A DNA stretch of 64,000 nt from Flavobacterium sp. AG291 (GTDB taxonomy: Bacteria; Bacteroidota; Bacteroidia; Flavobacteriales; Flavobacteriaceae). Numbering within the stretch: position 1 is the first letter of the stretch; every line of letters begins with the position of its first letter. Of the stretch, positions 61,708 to 64,000 are shown piece after piece. The stretch is from positions 62,001 to 126,000 of the forward strand of contig NZ_QQAR01000007.1 in NCBI RefSeq assembly GCF_003350375.1, read 5' to 3'. The position numbers were made by a program, and so were the translations under genes. Below the pieces are notes generated by a model. It saw only the letters and a list, made by a program, of their open reading frames with translations, ran no database searches and had not been told where the DNA came from.

Positions 61708-62646
61708 TCATTTTCTTCTTAAATACCGGGTGTATGCATACCTGAAGGTACTTTCATCGTTGTATCCCAACTTGTCGTAGATATCCTTTGCCTGAAAACC
61801 TTTAACGGTGATCAGCTCATTGGCTGCCTGCATTCTAAGTTGAGTATAATAGCGATGGACAGTCTGGTTAAACTCTTTCTTAAAGTGATTCCTTAGTGTT
61901 CTTTCGGTAACGTGAAAATGGTCAGCAACACTCCTGACACTCAACCCCTGGTTGCGATAGTTCTGATCTAAGTAGTGCTTAACGCTATGGGCAAGGCCTT
62001 CAGAATGGTTTTCAAGACGTTTGAAGTAGTACTCCAGAAGTAGGGCAATATTCATCCGCAGGTTGCCATCAACAGCGTTTACTCCAAGGTGCGAAAAACG
62101 ATAAATGGATTTGATCCACTTTTCAGCCTTATGCCCCGCACTACACTTGAAAATCTCCGTTAGCCTTTCCTGTGGTGTGCTGTTTTCGCTAAGCCCGGCA
62201 GCAAAATAATCTTCATATACTGCCCTATACCACTCCCTTTCGATAGTAATTACCATAAAACTGTTGATGCCATCTCTAAGATTTATTGTTATTTGTCCCA
62301 AATTTCGATCCGCTACAACAAATTCGCCGACTGCAAAAGGAACTAAATTTGCTGAGGTAAACTCTGCCCAAACCCTACCCTCTAACATAATAAAAAGCAA
62401 TATCTGGTGGTCCTCAATTTTAATGGAAACCCTTTCCCCGGATGCGCTGCAATTTATTTGCAAAAGGTCAGCTGTAAAAGGGTTGTACTGGTAGCGCATG
62501 CCAAAGAAATCAGTATTGCGCCAGACACAGTGAATACGCTGCCTGGCAAAATCCATTGAAAAATTGCACCAGTGTGGGGTTGAAGGGTCGTTCCCCATAT
62601 TTACAAATTCTTGCCGGGGCGATTCAAATTTATACTTAGACGTCAT
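61708..62646 (-). CDS. AraC family transcriptional regulator
   Basis: From the ATG at 62646 the product is 312 residues; an open frame to 62694 adds 16 residues with no clear role. The N-terminal 190 residues form an AraC-type sensory part with no motif I can match. The C-terminal 100 residues are the double helix-turn-helix of AraC/XylS: GLSVRSVADHFHVTERTLRNHFKKEFNQTVHRYYTQLRMQAANELI for the first, and AKDIYDKLGYNDESTFRYAYTRY for the second. It stands alone on its strand. A hairpin about 130 bp upstream and a long gap precede it. The ligand and targets are unknown, and the truncated-hemoglobin gene beyond the gap is a possible target by position only. Confidence 0.9.
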   Translation of the reverse strand: MTSKYKFESPRQEFVNMGNDPSTPHWCNFSMDFARQRIHCVWRNTDFFGMRYQYNPFTADLLQINCSASGERVSIKIEDHQILLFIMLEGRVWAEFTSANLVPFAVGEFVVADRNLGQITINLRDGINSFMVITIEREWYRAVYEDYFAAGLSENSTPQERLTEIFKCSAGHKAEKWIKSIYRFSHLGVNAVDGNLRMNIALLLEYYFKRLENHSEGLAHSVKHYLDQNYRNQGLSVRSVADHFHVTERTLRNHFKKEFNQTVHRYYTQLRMQAANELITVKGFQAKDIYDKLGYNDESTFRYAYTRYLRRK

Positions 62647-62771
62647 GAAAATTTTACGGATCTTTGAACGAAGGATAAATTTTCCGGTGAACAATTATTA
62701 ATGCTTGATTTATCTCATAGTAAATTTAAGGGTTAAGGTAAGGTGCAAGGAACAAAAAGTCATAAAAATAT

Positions 62772-62801
62772 GCAAAGGGCACTGGGGGAGGCGCCCTTTG
62801 C
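62772..62801. repeat. Perfect 9-bp inverted repeat upstream of the AraC gene
   Basis: GCAAAGGGC and GCCCTTTGC flank a 12-bp G-rich loop. It lies about 125-155 bp upstream of the AraC start and may be an operator or leader hairpin; there is no further evidence. Confidence 0.4.
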
Positions 62802-63120
62802 TGATAGATACAGCCAAAGGCGTGCATTTATTTGGCCACTAAAGTAGTACTCCGGGGCCTACATGAAAAGGAATAAAAGGTAAATAATGTATAGCGTAAG
62901 TTTATTTTTACTTTTTTTTCCGTTCCGATTTTTGCCTCTCAGCAGCCCCGGTCCAAACAGAAAAAGCGGTGCCTTCCCTAACCGTACATTGGCTTTTAAA
63001 GAGCTCAATTACCATCATAAACAATTGATATAAAAAATCTTAACACTGAAAAAGTTTTCAGACCAGATTGCTATAAAAGCTAATTAAACACGTCCCGACA
63101 GGCATAGTTCTATATAAAAG

Positions 63121-63154
63121 AAAAGGCAACAATCTTTGGATTGCCGCCTTTTGA
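63121..63154. terminator. Possible bidirectional hairpin terminator
   Basis: AAAAGGC, two mismatched bases, CAATC, TTTG loop, GATTG, two mismatched bases, GCCTTTT: symmetric with A and T runs both sides. It could end transcription of the truncated-hemoglobin gene, although that gene stops 380 bp away. Confidence 0.5.
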
Positions 63155-63534
63155 ATCGATAATTTTTTTAGCCCCCACTAAAAATTTATCATTCCCAAAA
63201 ATAGGGTTTTAAAATATATAAATTCCTAAAATGCATATTTTATGACCGGTTTATTCTAATATACTGTGCATTAATCTTGTATGCCGCCAGCTGAAGACCC
63301 GGAAAGAAAACGTATCAAAGGGCCGCGTTTTGCCATTTAAGTCTTTCAGTGCCAAAGCCAAAATACAATCGGTGAATTACATATCTCCTGCGCGTTTTAC
63401 CATTGGGCAAGGGTAAATGTCAGCCTAAATTGATTTTCTTTTTTACTGCGGCTTTCTTTTTAAGCAATTCCTGCTGCAATTTTTCTTTTCATCAGTAGTG
63501 GCTCAGAGACGAAAAATGCCCTGCTAAGAAAGAA

Positions 63535-64000
63535 TTAATTTTGAACTATCGGCGCTCTGAGTGACTCCAAAACAGCAACAATATCAGTATAAAGTTCTGT
63601 ATCGGACGCCACCCCGTTGGCATTCGCTGCTGCACCAACGTAACCTACAAATTTTGTGTAGTCAGCATCGCTTGCCTTTGTGCCCATACGAGGGTTTACC
63701 GCAGGATTATGCGCAGAGGCCATGTCAAGTCCGGAATAGGTATTGACAGGATTGGTTCCCCCGGTATTGAATGAAAAGAAATCGGTCAGGTTATCCGATA
63801 GCTTAGCAATATTGGTAGCCTGGGTCGTTCCGGTTTCAGCCAAAAGAGGCGCGAAATGTGCCTGTAGATTTCCTGGTGTATCCGCCTGAATGTCGGCAAC
63901 AATTAATCCAACCGTTGAATTGACCACCTTACGGAAGCTCAAGCGCCCCTGCTCGATCATCTGGCCTTCATTATCCGGGTCGGCAACCATGGTAGTTCCT
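63535..64000 (-). CDS. Group 1 truncated-hemoglobin-like protein, 5' end outside the window
   Basis: The visible 155 codons run off the window edge; the frame is open to base 64000, so the ATG at 63990 may not be the start. Typical trHb1 features are the RKVVNSTVGLIVADIQA segment, HFAPLLAETG, a LSDNLTDFFSFNTGG segment and the DMASAHNPAVNPRMG motif. The His there is the expected heme ligand. The C-terminus (DADYTKFVGYVG onward, ESLRAPIVQN) also fits. The N-terminal part of the fold, with the usual leading residues, lies outside. Such proteins bind oxygen or nitric oxide. No partner gene is visible here. Confidence 0.75.
   Translation of the reverse strand, partial: GTTMVADPDNEGQMIEQGRLSFRKVVNSTVGLIVADIQADTPGNLQAHFAPLLAETGTTQATNIAKLSDNLTDFFSFNTGGTNPVNTYSGLDMASAHNPAVNPRMGTKASDADYTKFVGYVGAAANANGVASDTELYTDIVAVLESLRAPIVQN

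Larger units (their letters stand above)
62695..63534. other. Long non-coding gap upstream of the AraC gene
   Basis: The 840-bp stretch has no open frame of note. It holds a perfect inverted repeat at 62772-62801 and a bidirectional hairpin at 63121-63154. The rest shows no repeats or recognisable gene remains. The base make-up is less AT-rich than the rest of the window in places. Confidence 0.4.

Noticed and set aside
61454..61711. 85-codon minus-strand frame overlapping the AraC stop by ATGA
   Set aside because: The overlap is the form seen in coupled genes, but the protein is random-looking, with no family, signal or helix pattern.

Overview
The window looks like chromosomal DNA of a Flavobacterium or a close Flavobacteriaceae relative. 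The reasons are the AT-rich sequence, the gliding-motility genes gldF and gldG, a type IX secretion (T9SS) C-terminal domain, SusC-like TonB receptor architecture, and several promoters of the Bacteroidetes form TTG-N17-23-TAnnTTTG. Nothing here looks like a prophage, an intact insertion sequence or a CRISPR array.

0-10 kb is conserved housekeeping DNA: purC, a small membrane protein, phoH (UUG start), a SAM hydroxide adenosyltransferase, a monooxygenase-fold protein, gldF-gldG, dnaN, an alpha/beta hydrolase and mnmE. 10-18.3 kb holds a beta-propeller lipoprotein, a tandem universal stress protein, a membrane-anchored MutS-like ATPase, and a reverse-strand operon of methionine sulfoxide reductases (an MsrB-MsrA fusion plus an extra MsrA) with two luciferase-like flavin monooxygenases. 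18.5-23.8 kb is an osmotic-stress block: a fused trehalose-6-phosphate synthase/phosphatase diverges from a GH15 glycosidase. It is followed by a damaged site where a truncated MscS channel gene runs straight into the first 45 codons of a Na+/H+ antiporter on the other strand.

23.9-34 kb has a parallel beta-helix protein and an 8.1-kb gene for a secreted protein of about 2,707 residues. That protein carries a PhoD-type phosphatase, four LamG domains separated by repeated linkers, two copies of a beta-sandwich module, a PhoX-type (DUF839) phosphatase, a PKD domain and a T9SS sorting tail. 34-48 kb has a diheme peroxidase with an imelysin-like N-terminus, and a TolC/HlyD/ABC exporter whose ATPase domain lacks most consensus catalytic motifs. 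It also has an imelysin-type cluster (DUF4856 lipoprotein, imelysin lipoprotein, TonB receptor, HTTM protein) that probably handles a metal or cofactor.

48.3-60.4 kb is the most interesting region. A TPR sensor kinase, an NtrC-type response regulator, a GNAT protein and a second, GAF-containing sigma-54 activator lie between three output units: a lipoprotein hydrolase plus porin; Dps; and a secreted isochorismatase-fold hydrolase, an amidohydrolase and DoxX. Upstream of each output unit is the same 16-bp palindrome, TTACGATATATCGTAA or a near copy. The dps copy precedes a good GG-N10-GC sigma-54 promoter. I infer a local sigma-54 regulon that I cannot match to a described system.

60.4-64 kb has a 46-residue conserved-looking protein, apt, tRNA-Arg(ACG), an AraC regulator and the 3' part of a truncated-hemoglobin gene that runs off the window.
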